DNA of 56,708 nucleotides. Source: a bacterium (GTDB lineage: Bacteria > Verrucomicrobiota > Verrucomicrobiia > Verrucomicrobiales > Akkermansiaceae). The translations under genes were made by a program, and so were the position numbers. Each line of letters begins with the position of its first letter. Position 1 is the stretch's first letter. Below the pieces are notes generated by a model. The model did not search any database. It worked only from the letters and a program-made list of their open reading frames with translations, and was not told where the DNA came from. Below are positions 8,099-16,877 of the stretch, in pieces. The stretch is from the NCBI GenBank assembly GCA_018222765.1, contig JAAEZT010000026.1, forward strand, positions 1-56,708, written 5' to 3'.

Positions 8099-9547
8099 CT
8101 AACCGGGTTCCGGTTGGAAGGACCGGGTCTCAAATCGCATGAGGTCGGGAATGAAGGTGAGCGGGACAGCGCCGGTGGGGCCGTTTCGGTTCTTGGCGAG
8201 AACGAGTTCGGCCTCGCCGTCGTCTTCGTCGCGTTCCTCCTGATTATCGACATAGTAGACCTTTCGATAGAGGAGTCCAACCATGTCGGCGTCTTGCTCG
8301 ATGGAACCGGATTCACGAAGGTCGGACATGCGTGGAACGCCGAGGGCGGATCCGGTGCGGCCTTCCGGTCCCCGGTTGAGCTGGGCGAGAACGATGACCG
8401 GGACATTGAGTTCCTTGGCGAGAGCTTTGAGGCCGCCGGAGATTTCCGCGATCTCACGCTCACGGGAATTGGAAGCCTGCTTGGTGGTCGACCTCATGAG
8501 CTGAAGGTAATCGACCGCGATCACGCTGATGCCTTCGTCCCGGTGTTTGCGACGGGCTTTGGCCCGGAGGTCGTTGATGGAAATGCCTGCCGTGTCGTCG
8601 ATGAAGAGTTTCGCGGCCGCAACCTCACCGGAGGCTTTCTTGATCCGTTCGAGGTCGGCTTTGTTGGGCGTGTACCCCTTCATGAGTTTGGCGAACTGAA
8701 AGCGCGCGCGGGAGAAGACGAGACGCTGCACAATTTGCACCGTGGACATTTCGCAAGAGAAGACCATGGCGGGCTTGCCGGAGGTGACGGCGATGTGTTC
8801 GACGATGTTCATCATGAACGAGGTCTTACCCATCGAAGGACGGGCTGCGATGACGAACATGTCGGGTGCCTTGAGTCCGTTGGCCATCTTATCGAGGTCC
8901 GGATAGCCGGTGGTGAGGCCGGTGATACCCCGGTCGCCGGCGAGGAACTCCTCGAGATACTTCATGACCTCGATGACGGCTTCTTTCACGCCGATTTCGA
9001 TGTTGGTTTCGGAGGCTTCGCGAATCTCGAGGACCTTTTGCTCAACTTCATCGAGGAAGTTAACGACGTCCTCGGGGTTATCGTATGCGGTGGTGATCGA
9101 CTCGGTGCAGGACTTGATGATGTTGCGGAGAATAAACTTCTCTTTGACGATCGTGAGGTGGGAATCGAAGTGTGCGGCAGTGGGAGCGTAGGTGTAAATT
9201 TCGGTGAGGGCCGATGGTCCGCCGATGGTATCGAGGAGATTGCGGTCGATCAGGTGCTGGGTCAGCGCGAGAAGTTCGACGGTTTTTCCTTCCTCGAAAT
9301 GGGTGGTGAGGACGGCATAAAGCTTGCCGTGGGACGGGACGTAGAAGTGGGCGGGCGTGAGTTGTCCCTCGATGGCGCGCCCGATGTATTCCTCGGGATT
9401 CTGCAGCATGGAGCTGAGAAGGCTTTTTTCGGCTCCCACCGCATGCGGTGGCGGAGTCAGAGAATCGCCCTTTTTCTCTTTCCCGCCGTCTTGAAGACTG
9501 GGGCCATTCTTATCGATTTTTTTGAAGGGTGGTTTGTCGTCAGCCAT
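8099..9547 (-). CDS. dnaB: Replicative DNA helicase DnaB
   Basis: 482 aa from the ATG at 9547; the frame continues to 9589, but MADDKPPFKK is the more natural start. The N-terminal DnaB domain (~35-160) begins PPPHAVGAEKSLLSSML. The RecA-like motor starts after GITGLTTGYPDLDKMANGL with Walker A ARPSMGKTSF (GKTS ~240-243), followed by MVFSCEMS, the Walker B-type VIAVDYLQLM, VIVLAQLNR and SDLRESGSIEQDAD. The C-terminal loop VLAKNRNGPTG is intact. No intein is inserted, although dnaB is a common intein site. It unwinds DNA at the fork and loads primase. The downstream ATPase gene (ModF-like) begins 3 bp after its stop, so the two are probably co-transcribed. Confidence 0.97.
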   Translation of the reverse strand: MADDKPPFKKIDKNGPSLQDGGKEKKGDSLTPPPHAVGAEKSLLSSMLQNPEEYIGRAIEGQLTPAHFYVPSHGKLYAVLTTHFEEGKTVELLALTQHLIDRNLLDTIGGPSALTEIYTYAPTAAHFDSHLTIVKEKFILRNIIKSCTESITTAYDNPEDVVNFLDEVEQKVLEIREASETNIEIGVKEAVIEVMKYLEEFLAGDRGITGLTTGYPDLDKMANGLKAPDMFVIAARPSMGKTSFMMNIVEHIAVTSGKPAMVFSCEMSTVQIVQRLVFSRARFQFAKLMKGYTPNKADLERIKKASGEVAAAKLFIDDTAGISINDLRAKARRKHRDEGISVIAVDYLQLMRSTTKQASNSREREIAEISGGLKALAKELNVPVIVLAQLNRGPEGRTGSALGVPRMSDLRESGSIEQDADMVGLLYRKVYYVDNQEERDEDDGEAELVLAKNRNGPTGAVPLTFIPDLMRFETRSFQPEPG

Positions 9548-9645
9548 CGGAGTGGGCGAAGCATGCTCTGGAATGCGGGGGCGATGCAATGGCCGGAAAT
9601 GGTGTCCGGAAGATTACAAAGAATAGCTGTGAATAACTCGACGGA

Positions 9646-10902
9646 CTAGAGAGCCTGCAAGGCGCGGATTCTGGTCAAAACCGGGGGGTGGGAATGGTCG
9701 AGGAAGACCTCGAGGGGGTGCGGCGTGAGATTCGAGAGATTATTGGCCGAGAGCTTTTTGAGGGCGGTGACGAGGTGCTCGGGGGTGTCCTGGACCTTCG
9801 CGGCGTAGGCGTCGGCTTCGAATTCGTGTTTGCGCGAGAGGATATTCATTAGGACCGAGAGGACGCGTGAGATTGGCTTGAAAACGATCATAAAGAGGAC
9901 CAGTCCCACGTAGATGGCGCCGGAGGAGACGCCGAAGGCGGCGTAGAGTAGGGAGCCGAAGGCGGTTTCGGGGTTGGTCGCCATGCCGAGGAGGAAGAAC
10001 ATCACGGCGGTTTGGATGATGGAGATGACGAGGCGCTGCACGATGTGCTTCTTTTTGAAATGTCCAATTTCGTGAGCGAGAACGGCGACGAGTTCATCGG
10101 TGCTTTGGCTTTCGATGAGCGTGTCGTAAAGAGCGATCTTTTTTCGTTTTCCGAAGCCCGTGAAAAAGGCGTTGGATTTGGAAGAGCGTTTCGAGCCGTC
10201 CATGACGGAGATTTCCGTGAGCGGGAAGTCGCATTTTTTGGCCATGCTTTGGATAGCCTTGTTGAGTTCTTCGTCTTCGAGAGGGCTGAACTTGTTGAAG
10301 AGTGGGAGGATCAACGAAGGGGCGAGATAGGTCAGGGCAAGCGAGATTGCCGTGAAGCTCAGCCAGGCGAAGATCCAGGCGTTGTCGACCGAGTAAAAGA
10401 TCCAGAGAATGAGGGCCATGATGGGCAGGCCGATGAGGGCCATCATGAAGTGTGATTTGATTTGGTCGCCGATGTAAGTGGCGCGGGTTGTTTTGTTAAA
10501 TCCGAATCGTTCCTCGAGAACGAAGGTGTGGTAAATGTCGAAGGGTAAAGAGATGAGCCAGGAACCGAGATACATCAGGCCGATGTAGCAGAGTCCGGTG
10601 ACGACATTTCCGAATCCCCAAGCGCGGACCAGGGTGTCGAGCCAGCCGAAGCCGCCGATGGTCCAGAAGGCGAGAAGGATGGTGAGAGAGTAAATCGAGG
10701 AGGTGATTCCGAAGCGAGCCTGGGCGCGTTCGTAGTGCTGGGCCTTGGCGTATTTTTCGTCGTCCCAGACGCCCTGGAATTCTTCGGGGAGCTCGGGCCG
10801 GAGGTTTTTGAGGGTGAGAATGGTTGCGATGAAATCGAGTTTCCACAGGAGGAAAAGGACGAGCATCAGAGTGATCGCGAGGAGGTTAAATTCAGGTGGC
10901 AT
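9646..10902 (-). CDS. M48-family integral membrane metalloprotease (Ste24/CAAX protease type)
   Basis: 418 aa, multi-spanning: hydrophobic segments near 5-30, 68-85, 100-120, 152-172, 176-200, 290-310 and 325-345. The zinc protease motif HEIGH is at 277-281, and the third ligand Glu362 sits in RKHEFEADAYA. The length and the N-terminal membrane block match the eukaryote-like Ste24/CAAX prenyl protease subfamily rather than short HtpX. It probably degrades or trims membrane proteins. The gene ends ~100 bp upstream of the dnaB start on the same strand, so read-through into dnaB is possible. It is divergent from the SprT-like gene. Confidence 0.92.
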   Translation of the reverse strand: MPPEFNLLAITLMLVLFLLWKLDFIATILTLKNLRPELPEEFQGVWDDEKYAKAQHYERAQARFGITSSIYSLTILLAFWTIGGFGWLDTLVRAWGFGNVVTGLCYIGLMYLGSWLISLPFDIYHTFVLEERFGFNKTTRATYIGDQIKSHFMMALIGLPIMALILWIFYSVDNAWIFAWLSFTAISLALTYLAPSLILPLFNKFSPLEDEELNKAIQSMAKKCDFPLTEISVMDGSKRSSKSNAFFTGFGKRKKIALYDTLIESQSTDELVAVLAHEIGHFKKKHIVQRLVISIIQTAVMFFLLGMATNPETAFGSLLYAAFGVSSGAIYVGLVLFMIVFKPISRVLSVLMNILSRKHEFEADAYAAKVQDTPEHLVTALKKLSANNLSNLTPHPLEVFLDHSHPPVLTRIRALQAL

Positions 10903-10968
10903 CGGTGGTAGGGAGGATTGAGGGGCATGGGATGAGGGACAAGGGGAAACTTTTTTTTATTTAGGTTC

Positions 10969-10996
10969 TTGAAATATTTAAGTATTCCGTAATAAT
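10969..10996 (+). promoter_or_regulatory. Candidate sigma-70-type promoter for the SprT-like gene
   Basis: An AT-rich island in the divergent gap carries TTGAAA (10969-10974) and AATAAT (10991-10996) with a 16-bp spacer. If real, transcription would begin near 11003, which favours a SprT start at one of the ATG codons near 11091/11097 over the GTG at 11004. The assignment is by consensus only. Confidence 0.3.
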
Positions 10997-11003
10997 CCAC
11001 TCC

Positions 11004-11597
11004 GTGTTTCGTGCCGCCCGCCAAATCGAGTTTGCTTTTCTGCAGGAAAAGCAGGATGAGCCGAGTGTTTCGGAGTGTTGCTCGCATTTGATGGGGATGG
11101 ATACAAGTCTCACCGAGACCTGCACCAAGCTCTTGTTTGAAATGGGTCTGGATGATTTGGCCAAGCGGGTGAGCGTGGGCTGGAATCGACGGATGCGCTC
11201 GAGTGCTGGGCGCGCGACCTGGCCAACGGCCTTGATTGAGTTGAATCCGCGTTTGCCGGATATTTCCCAGGAAGAAGTTCGCCGGACGATGTTGCATGAG
11301 TTGGCGCATTTGGTGGCCTACGAGCGGAATGGAAATCGACGTATTCAGGCGCACGGTCCCGAGTGGCAGCAGGCTTGTGCTGATGTCGGTATCCCCGGTG
11401 AGAAAGCAACACATCGTTTGGAGCTTCCTTCGAGATCAATAAGGCGGCGTTGGCGATATCAGTGCCCCTCATGTGGGACGAGCTTTGACCGGGTTCGTCG
11501 GTATAAGGGGCGGGTGGCTTGTTACGATTGTTGCCGCAATGTGAATGGTGGCGATTATCACGAAAGCTTCCGGTTGGTAGAGCTTAGTTTGGTGTAA
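11004..11597 (+). CDS. SprT-like zinc metalloprotease domain protein
   Basis: Up to 197 aa. The SprT core has the zinc protease motif HELAH (98-102 when counted from the GTG at 11004) and a third ligand His117 in AHGPEW, followed by a C-terminal zinc ribbon with Cys154/157 and Cys173/176. Bacterial SprT proteins are poorly characterised; the eukaryotic relative Spartan cleaves DNA-protein crosslinks. The start is uncertain: the GTG at 11004 has no visible ribosome site and lies right after a candidate promoter, and ATG codons at 11091 and 11097 would still keep the whole SprT domain. The 3' end overlaps the convergent PAS-AraC gene by 14 bp. Confidence 0.85.
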   Translation: MFRAARQIEFAFLQEKQDEPSVSECCSHLMGMDTSLTETCTKLLFEMGLDDLAKRVSVGWNRRMRSSAGRATWPTALIELNPRLPDISQEEVRRTMLHELAHLVAYERNGNRRIQAHGPEWQQACADVGIPGEKATHRLELPSRSIRRRWRYQCPSCGTSFDRVRRYKGRVACYDCCRNVNGGDYHESFRLVELSLV

Positions 11598-12327
11598 GTC
11601 GCTTGCGGTAGTCTCTCGGTGACAAGCCGATGAGTTCGGAGAATTTTTTGGAGAAGGCCGAGTGATCGTAGAAGCCGACTTGAAGTGCGATCTCAGTCAC
11701 GGGCAGTTTGGTATTTACGAGGAGCTCACAGGCTTCAAGGACTCTTAATCGTCCAACGTATTTTTGCGGGCTGGTTTTGAAAGTGTCCTGAAAACGCCGT
11801 TGGAGTTTTCGAACGGACATGCCGACGCTCTTGGCGAGATCGTGCATGGAGACTTTGGAGGCCGAATTGTTTTTAAGATACTCGGTGACGGGGAGGAGAT
11901 CGAGGTAGGGTTGGAGTGAGGTGCGGACTCCTTCGAAGCTTTTGACCAGGCCGCACACTCCGGCGACTTTCCCGTCTTGGTCGAAGAGTGGGATTTTGTT
12001 GGTCACGAACCACTCGGGAGTGCCGATTTGGTTGGGGAAAAGTTCGATAATTTCGATGAGGGGTTCCTTTGTCGAGATGACCTTGCGGTCGTCGTTCATG
12101 TATTTCTCGGCCATTTCGATGGGGAAGATTTCGCGGTCGGATTTTCCGATCATCTCTTCCTCGGACTGAAAGCCGCAGCGTTCCACGAAGGTCTGGTTTC
12201 CGGCCATAAGTCGGAGCTCTAGATCTTTGACGAAATAGAGGGTGTCGGGCATGTAGTTGAAAAGCCCGGAAACCTGTCCAGGGCAGAGTTTTTCGACCCA
12301 TTTCCTCTTGATGTCTTGGGGCGACAT
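11584..12327 (-). CDS. PAS-AraC transcriptional regulator (paralogue 1)
   Basis: 247 aa. A single PAS sensor domain covers ~18-130: FNYMPDTLYFVKDLELRLMA, then NQTFVERCGF, IGKSDREIFP and IPLFDQDGKVAGVCGLVKSF. An AraC double helix-turn-helix fills ~145-247, with the hallmark second-helix pair TEIALQVGFYDHSAFSKKF and LSPRDYRKRL. There is no receiver or histidine kinase domain, so the PAS presumably binds the inducer directly. It is divergent (72 bp between starts) from the Gfo/Idh gene at 12400 and probably controls that operon. The protein at 37116-37895 has the same architecture and the same placement beside sugar genes. Confidence 0.92.
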   Translation of the reverse strand: MSPQDIKRKWVEKLCPGQVSGLFNYMPDTLYFVKDLELRLMAGNQTFVERCGFQSEEEMIGKSDREIFPIEMAEKYMNDDRKVISTKEPLIEIIELFPNQIGTPEWFVTNKIPLFDQDGKVAGVCGLVKSFEGVRTSLQPYLDLLPVTEYLKNNSASKVSMHDLAKSVGMSVRKLQRRFQDTFKTSPQKYVGRLRVLEACELLVNTKLPVTEIALQVGFYDHSAFSKKFSELIGLSPRDYRKRLTPN

Positions 12328-12399
12328 GTCGTTTTAATACACAAAATAATCGCTCCCGCACTAGAAAATGATTGTTGAGATCGCTATGTTTTGAGCCTC

Positions 12400-13530
12400 A
12401 TGTCGAACGAGAAAATTAACATCGCGATTGTCGGGCTGGGATTTGGTGCCGAGTTTATCCCCATTTATCAACGTCATCCGCACGCCAACATGGCGGCTAT
12501 TTGCCAGCGGACGCAGTCAACCTTGGATGAAATCGGAGATAAGTATGGCATCGAAAAGCGTTATAATGATTACGACGCTCTTTTGGCTGATCCGGAGATT
12601 GATGCGGTTCATATTAATACCGCGATTCCTGATCATGCGGCGCATACGATTGCGGCCCTGAAGGCCGGGAAGCATGTTGCTTGCACCGTACCGATGGCGA
12701 CTTCGGTGGAGGATTGCCGACAGATCGTGGAACTCTCTCAGCAGACCGGCTTGAAATACATGATGATGGAAACGGTGGTTTACGCGCGGGAGTTTCTCTT
12801 CATGAAGGAGCTCTACGATAAGGGGGAGCTCGGAAAGTTGCAGTTTTTGAAAGCATCCCATCAACAGGACATGGAAGGCTGGCCGGGTTACTGGCCGGGG
12901 CTGCCGCCGATGCATTATGCGACGCATTGTGTGGGACCTGTTTTGGGCCTTGGTCGCCATGAAGCGGAGTATGTTTCGTGCTTTGCATCGGGAACAATCG
13001 CAGAGGAGATGCACGAGTGTTACGGGTCGCCCTACGCCATTCAGAGTTGTCACATTAAATTTAAGGACAGTGATCTTTCGGGGCTTGTATACCGTTCGCT
13101 TTTCGATGTGGCGAGGCAGTATCGGGAGTCGTTTGAAGTCTATGGTGTCGATAAATCAGTGGAATGGCCTTTGATCGAAGGTGAGCCACTTGTGGTTCAT
13201 ACGGCGAAGAAGCCGGAGCCCGAGATTCCGGAGAAAGTTGAGTGTCCTGATTTTGCGCATTTACTCCCTGATGAAATCGCGCCCTTCACGACGGGTGGCG
13301 TTTACGGAGGTGATGAAGGCGAGGACCACCTGTCCTATACCCAGGGTGGAGGTCATGGAGGATCTCATCCCCACTTGGCCCATCAATTTGTGGAATTGCT
13401 GAGAGGCAAGGGCGAGGGCTATCCCAACGCGGCTCAATCAGCAAATATTACCTGCACGGGAATTCTTGCCCACGAGTCCGCTCAAAAAGGTGGAGAGCTC
13501 ATCAAACTTCCTGAGTTTACCCTGCAGTAG
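12400..13530 (+). CDS. Gfo/Idh/MocA family oxidoreductase with altered EKP motif
   Basis: 376 aa from the ATG at 12400; another ATG lies at 12391. The N-terminal Rossmann fold binds NAD(P) through INIAIVGLGFGAEF. Most family members then carry E-K-P, whose Lys helps catalysis; here the same spot reads CTVPMA (residues 95-100), so the Lys is replaced by Val. The C-terminal half holds WPGYWPGLPPMHYATHCVG and a Gly/His-rich loop (YTQGGGHGGSHPHLAHQFVE) that may form the active site or a metal site. The start is shared with a divergent PAS-AraC gene, and the stop is only 8 bp from the ThuA/cytochrome fusion gene. A role in sugar or inositol oxidation is inferred; catalysis may differ from the standard dehydrogenases. 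Confidence 0.88.
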   Translation: MSNEKINIAIVGLGFGAEFIPIYQRHPHANMAAICQRTQSTLDEIGDKYGIEKRYNDYDALLADPEIDAVHINTAIPDHAAHTIAALKAGKHVACTVPMATSVEDCRQIVELSQQTGLKYMMMETVVYAREFLFMKELYDKGELGKLQFLKASHQQDMEGWPGYWPGLPPMHYATHCVGPVLGLGRHEAEYVSCFASGTIAEEMHECYGSPYAIQSCHIKFKDSDLSGLVYRSLFDVARQYRESFEVYGVDKSVEWPLIEGEPLVVHTAKKPEPEIPEKVECPDFAHLLPDEIAPFTTGGVYGGDEGEDHLSYTQGGGHGGSHPHLAHQFVELLRGKGEGYPNAAQSANITCTGILAHESAQKGGELIKLPEFTLQ

Positions 13531-13538
13531 TCGTCGTC

Positions 13539-16500
13539 ATGGAACGTCTTGCTTTAATGATACCGCTGGTGCTGGTTGCGGCGCTCTCTTTCGCGTTGAA
13601 CAAAGCGGAGACCCCGGAGGAGAAGCAGGGCCCGGTTCGAATCTTGTTCCTTGGGCACGATTCGAAACATCACAATTCCAATGCTTATTTCCCAATGCTT
13701 GCCAAGGCTTTGGGGCGGGATGGGATTTACTTCGATTACCATACCAATGTTGAGGAAGCCTTGGGAGACGCGGAGTATTTGGCGAAGTTCGATGGAGTGC
13801 TGCTTTACGCAAACCACAACGCGATCACGCCGAAGCAGTTTCAAAATCTGACGCAGTTCATTGAGAATGGCGGCGGATTTATTCCGGTGCATAGCGCGAG
13901 TGCGTGTTTTGGAAACGAACCAGGCTTTGTGAAGTTGGTCGGAGGTAAGTTCGCCCATCACAAAGGGAAGGAATTCAAGACTTCCGTAGTTGCTCCGAAG
14001 CATCCGGCGATGAAGGATGTGAAGGAATTTAATGCCTGGGATGAGACTTATGTGCATTCCGGTCATGGAAGTGATCGCACGATTTTGATGGTCCGGAAAC
14101 CAGAGGGCGATGATAACGTGAGGGAACCCGAGCCCTGGACCTGGACCCGGGAGCAAGGAAGGGGACGCATTTTTTACACGGCCTCGGGACATGATCAACG
14201 GGTATGGTCGCGTGGGGAATTTCACCAGCTCTTGAAGTCCGGAATTCTTTGGTCAATCGGTGATGAACGAAAGAAGAATTACGATGCATTTGTCTCATCG
14301 CGCAAAGCTCTGACTTATGAAACGCGGGACAATATCCCCAACTATGAGAAGCGGCCCAAGCCACTGCAGTATCAGCACCCGCTGAGTCCCGAGGAGAGTT
14401 TGAAATATACTCAGGTTCCGGTGGGTTGGAAACTGCAGCTTTTTGCCGCCGAACCCCAGATTGTGAATCCGATTGGCTTGGCCTGGGATGAGCGCGGACG
14501 GCTATGGGCAGCGGAGACTGTGGATTACCCGAATGAGATTAAAGCTGAGCGCAAAGGCGCGGATAAGATCAAAATTCTCGAAGACACGAATGGAGATGGT
14601 CGATGTGACAAGGTGACGGTCTTTGCTGACGGTCTCAACATTCCGACCTCTCTAACATTCGGAAATGGTGGCGTTTACGTTCATCATGCTGCCGAGACTC
14701 TCTTCCTCAAAGATACCAATGGCGATGATAAGGCTGATGTCCGGCAGGTTGTGCTTAAGGGATGGGGAACGGGAGACACCCATGCGGGACCGTCGAATCT
14801 TCGCTATGGTTTGGATAATCAGATTTGGGGGGCAGTCGGTTATTCCGGTTTCTCTAATAATGGTCAGAGGTTTGGAATGGGAGTATATCGCTTTACCAAG
14901 AGTGGTTCCTCTCTGGAATTTCTCCACCAATTCAACAACAATACCTGGGGAATGGGGCTCAATCCAGCCGGTGACGTTTTTGGTTCCACAGCCAACAATA
15001 ACCCCAGCTTTTTTGGAGGGATTCCGGCAACCATTCTTCCAGGAGGAAAAGGTCTCAGCGCCAAGATGATTGCATCGTCTCCGACCTTTCATCCAATCAC
15101 GCCGAATATTCGTCAGGTCGATGTCTTTGGGGGCTATACTGCGGCAGCGGGTCATGCCTTCGCAAATTCAGACAACTTCCCGGAATCATGGCGCGGCAAG
15201 AGGGCCTTTGTGGCCGGACCGACGGGGAATCTTCTGGGCATGTTTGATACGAGTCGCGATGGTGCGGGATATAAGTCTAAGAATGCTTTTCAGTTAGTTG
15301 CTTCGGCTGACGAGTGGTTCTCGCCGGTTGCTGCCGAAGTAGGTCCCGATGGAAACCTTTGGATCTCGGATTGGTATAATTTTATCATTCAGCATAACCC
15401 AACGCCGAATGCGGGTCGAGGTGGATACAATGCCAGGAATGGAAAAGGTAACGCTCACATCAACCCAAACCGGGATCGGCAACATGGACGAATCTACCGC
15501 TTGGTTTGGGATGAAGCGCCAGAGTCAAAAACGAAGTCGCTTGCGGGAGCTTCTACCAATGAATTAGTTGCGGCATTATCCGACCCCAATCAGTTCTGGC
15601 GGCTGACGGCGCAGAGGCTTTTGGTCGATGGAAAGAAGACCGATGCCGTGTCTCAATTGAAGGCCTTGGTCGCTTCTGATGGCGTAGGATCAATTCATGC
15701 TCTTTGGAGTCTCGACGGTCTGGGCGCTCTGGATTCCGGAACACATCGTGGTGCGCTGCTTTCGACCGATCCTGTTTTGCGAAGGAATGCCATCCGCGCT
15801 CTTCCGCCTACTGAAGCGGGTGTCGCCCTGATGTTTCAATCGGGCGTGATTAACGATTCAGACCTCACCACCCGCCTCGCGGCTTTTGTTGCTTTAGCGA
15901 AATTCCCATCAAGTGGACCGGTGAAGAATGCGGTCACTTCTCTGGGGGCGCAGGAAATTAACCAGAAAGATGAGTGGTTGTCGGCGGCGTTGGATGCGGC
16001 TGGCAAGAAACATGGTGCGGATTCTCGAGCTGACCTGGAATATCGGCTCTCTGACGAAAATCTTTTAGAGGGAGCAAAGTGGCAGGTTTTTGTCCATAGC
16101 GGGAGAGGGGGGAAGCAAACCCAGCCGGCCAACGAAGGTGTCAAAAAGGGCCCTTGTTTGAAGATCGCATCGGACAAGCCGACTGATACTTCGTGGGGAG
16201 CCGTCACCGAAGTTAAACCCAGGACGCAGTATCGCCTGAGTGGTAAGATTAAAACGGCAGGCATCAAGGGTGGCGGCATGGGGGCTTTGTTTAATGTCCA
16301 CGAACTGCAGAGTCCAACCCGTGTCGCGACGAAGGCCCTGAAGGGGCAGAATGACTGGACAGAGGTCTCGGTGGATTTCAACTCGATGGGTCGCTCCAAG
16401 ATTACCATCAATGCGCTCTATGGTGGTTGGGGGCAATCGACCGGAACAGCTTGGTGGGATGAGGTTCGACTCTCTGAATTGGTTGCAGTTCCCAAGGCCG

Positions 16501-16802
16501 TCTCGGAAGTGAAACTGAAAGCCGGCGATGCCGTGCGGGGGAAGGTTCTTTTCAATACCCATCCGGTGGCTGCTTGCAGCCGATGTCATGCGATTGCGGG
16601 AGCAGGTGGCGTAATCGGGCCGGCTCTCGATACCATTGCGGGAAGGAAAGGCCCCGAGTATATCAGGAGATCCCTTCTCGATCCGAATTCAGAAATTGCG
16701 GAGGGTTATCCCTTAAAGGTATCGCCAATGCCTCCGATGAATCTCCTTTTGGAGCCCCAAGAGATTGAGGATATTCTGGCTTATCTTCAGACACTGAAAT
16801 AG
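13539..16802 (+). CDS. ThuA / PVC-type dehydrogenase / cytochrome c fusion protein
   Basis: 1087 aa, exported (MERLALMIPLVLVAALSFAL). Domains in order: ThuA-like (~30-245, with RILFLGHDSKHHN and GGGFIPVHSAS); PVC-type membrane-bound-dehydrogenase beta-propeller (~285-650, PVGWKLQLFAAEPQIVNPIG, DTNGDGRCDKVTVFADGL); a short helical-repeat segment (~655-800); a carbohydrate-binding-like beta domain (~835-985); and a C-terminal cytochrome c domain with the haem site CSRCH at 1013-1017 and a late Met-rich SPMPPM as axial-ligand candidate. Electrons from substrate oxidation could therefore pass to an attached haem. ThuA proteins are tied to keto-sugar metabolism. It is almost certainly co-transcribed with the Gfo/Idh gene 8 bp upstream. 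Confidence 0.9.
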   Translation: MERLALMIPLVLVAALSFALNKAETPEEKQGPVRILFLGHDSKHHNSNAYFPMLAKALGRDGIYFDYHTNVEEALGDAEYLAKFDGVLLYANHNAITPKQFQNLTQFIENGGGFIPVHSASACFGNEPGFVKLVGGKFAHHKGKEFKTSVVAPKHPAMKDVKEFNAWDETYVHSGHGSDRTILMVRKPEGDDNVREPEPWTWTREQGRGRIFYTASGHDQRVWSRGEFHQLLKSGILWSIGDERKKNYDAFVSSRKALTYETRDNIPNYEKRPKPLQYQHPLSPEESLKYTQVPVGWKLQLFAAEPQIVNPIGLAWDERGRLWAAETVDYPNEIKAERKGADKIKILEDTNGDGRCDKVTVFADGLNIPTSLTFGNGGVYVHHAAETLFLKDTNGDDKADVRQVVLKGWGTGDTHAGPSNLRYGLDNQIWGAVGYSGFSNNGQRFGMGVYRFTKSGSSLEFLHQFNNNTWGMGLNPAGDVFGSTANNNPSFFGGIPATILPGGKGLSAKMIASSPTFHPITPNIRQVDVFGGYTAAAGHAFANSDNFPESWRGKRAFVAGPTGNLLGMFDTSRDGAGYKSKNAFQLVASADEWFSPVAAEVGPDGNLWISDWYNFIIQHNPTPNAGRGGYNARNGKGNAHINPNRDRQHGRIYRLVWDEAPESKTKSLAGASTNELVAALSDPNQFWRLTAQRLLVDGKKTDAVSQLKALVASDGVGSIHALWSLDGLGALDSGTHRGALLSTDPVLRRNAIRALPPTEAGVALMFQSGVINDSDLTTRLAAFVALAKFPSSGPVKNAVTSLGAQEINQKDEWLSAALDAAGKKHGADSRADLEYRLSDENLLEGAKWQVFVHSGRGGKQTQPANEGVKKGPCLKIASDKPTDTSWGAVTEVKPRTQYRLSGKIKTAGIKGGGMGALFNVHELQSPTRVATKALKGQNDWTEVSVDFNSMGRSKITINALYGGWGQSTGTAWWDEVRLSELVAVPKAVSEVKLKAGDAVRGKVLFNTHPVAACSRCHAIAGAGGVIGPALDTIAGRKGPEYIRRSLLDPNSEIAEGYPLKVSPMPPMNLLLEPQEIEDILAYLQTLK

Positions 16803-16877
16803 TTCTGGCTGAGAAGATGAAGCTTGACCCGGCGGGGAGAGTTAATTCTAACTCTTTGGAAGGTAAAGTCTTTTAAT

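Noticed and set aside
8099-9547. Intein in dnaB
   Set aside because: Helicase motifs follow at normal spacing and the length is standard, so no insertion exists.
7310-9649. A 779-codon plus-strand frame across the ATPase and dnaB genes
   Set aside because: It is antisense to two genes with clear motifs; its product is low-complexity Glu/Gly/Asp-rich, as expected of a shadow frame.
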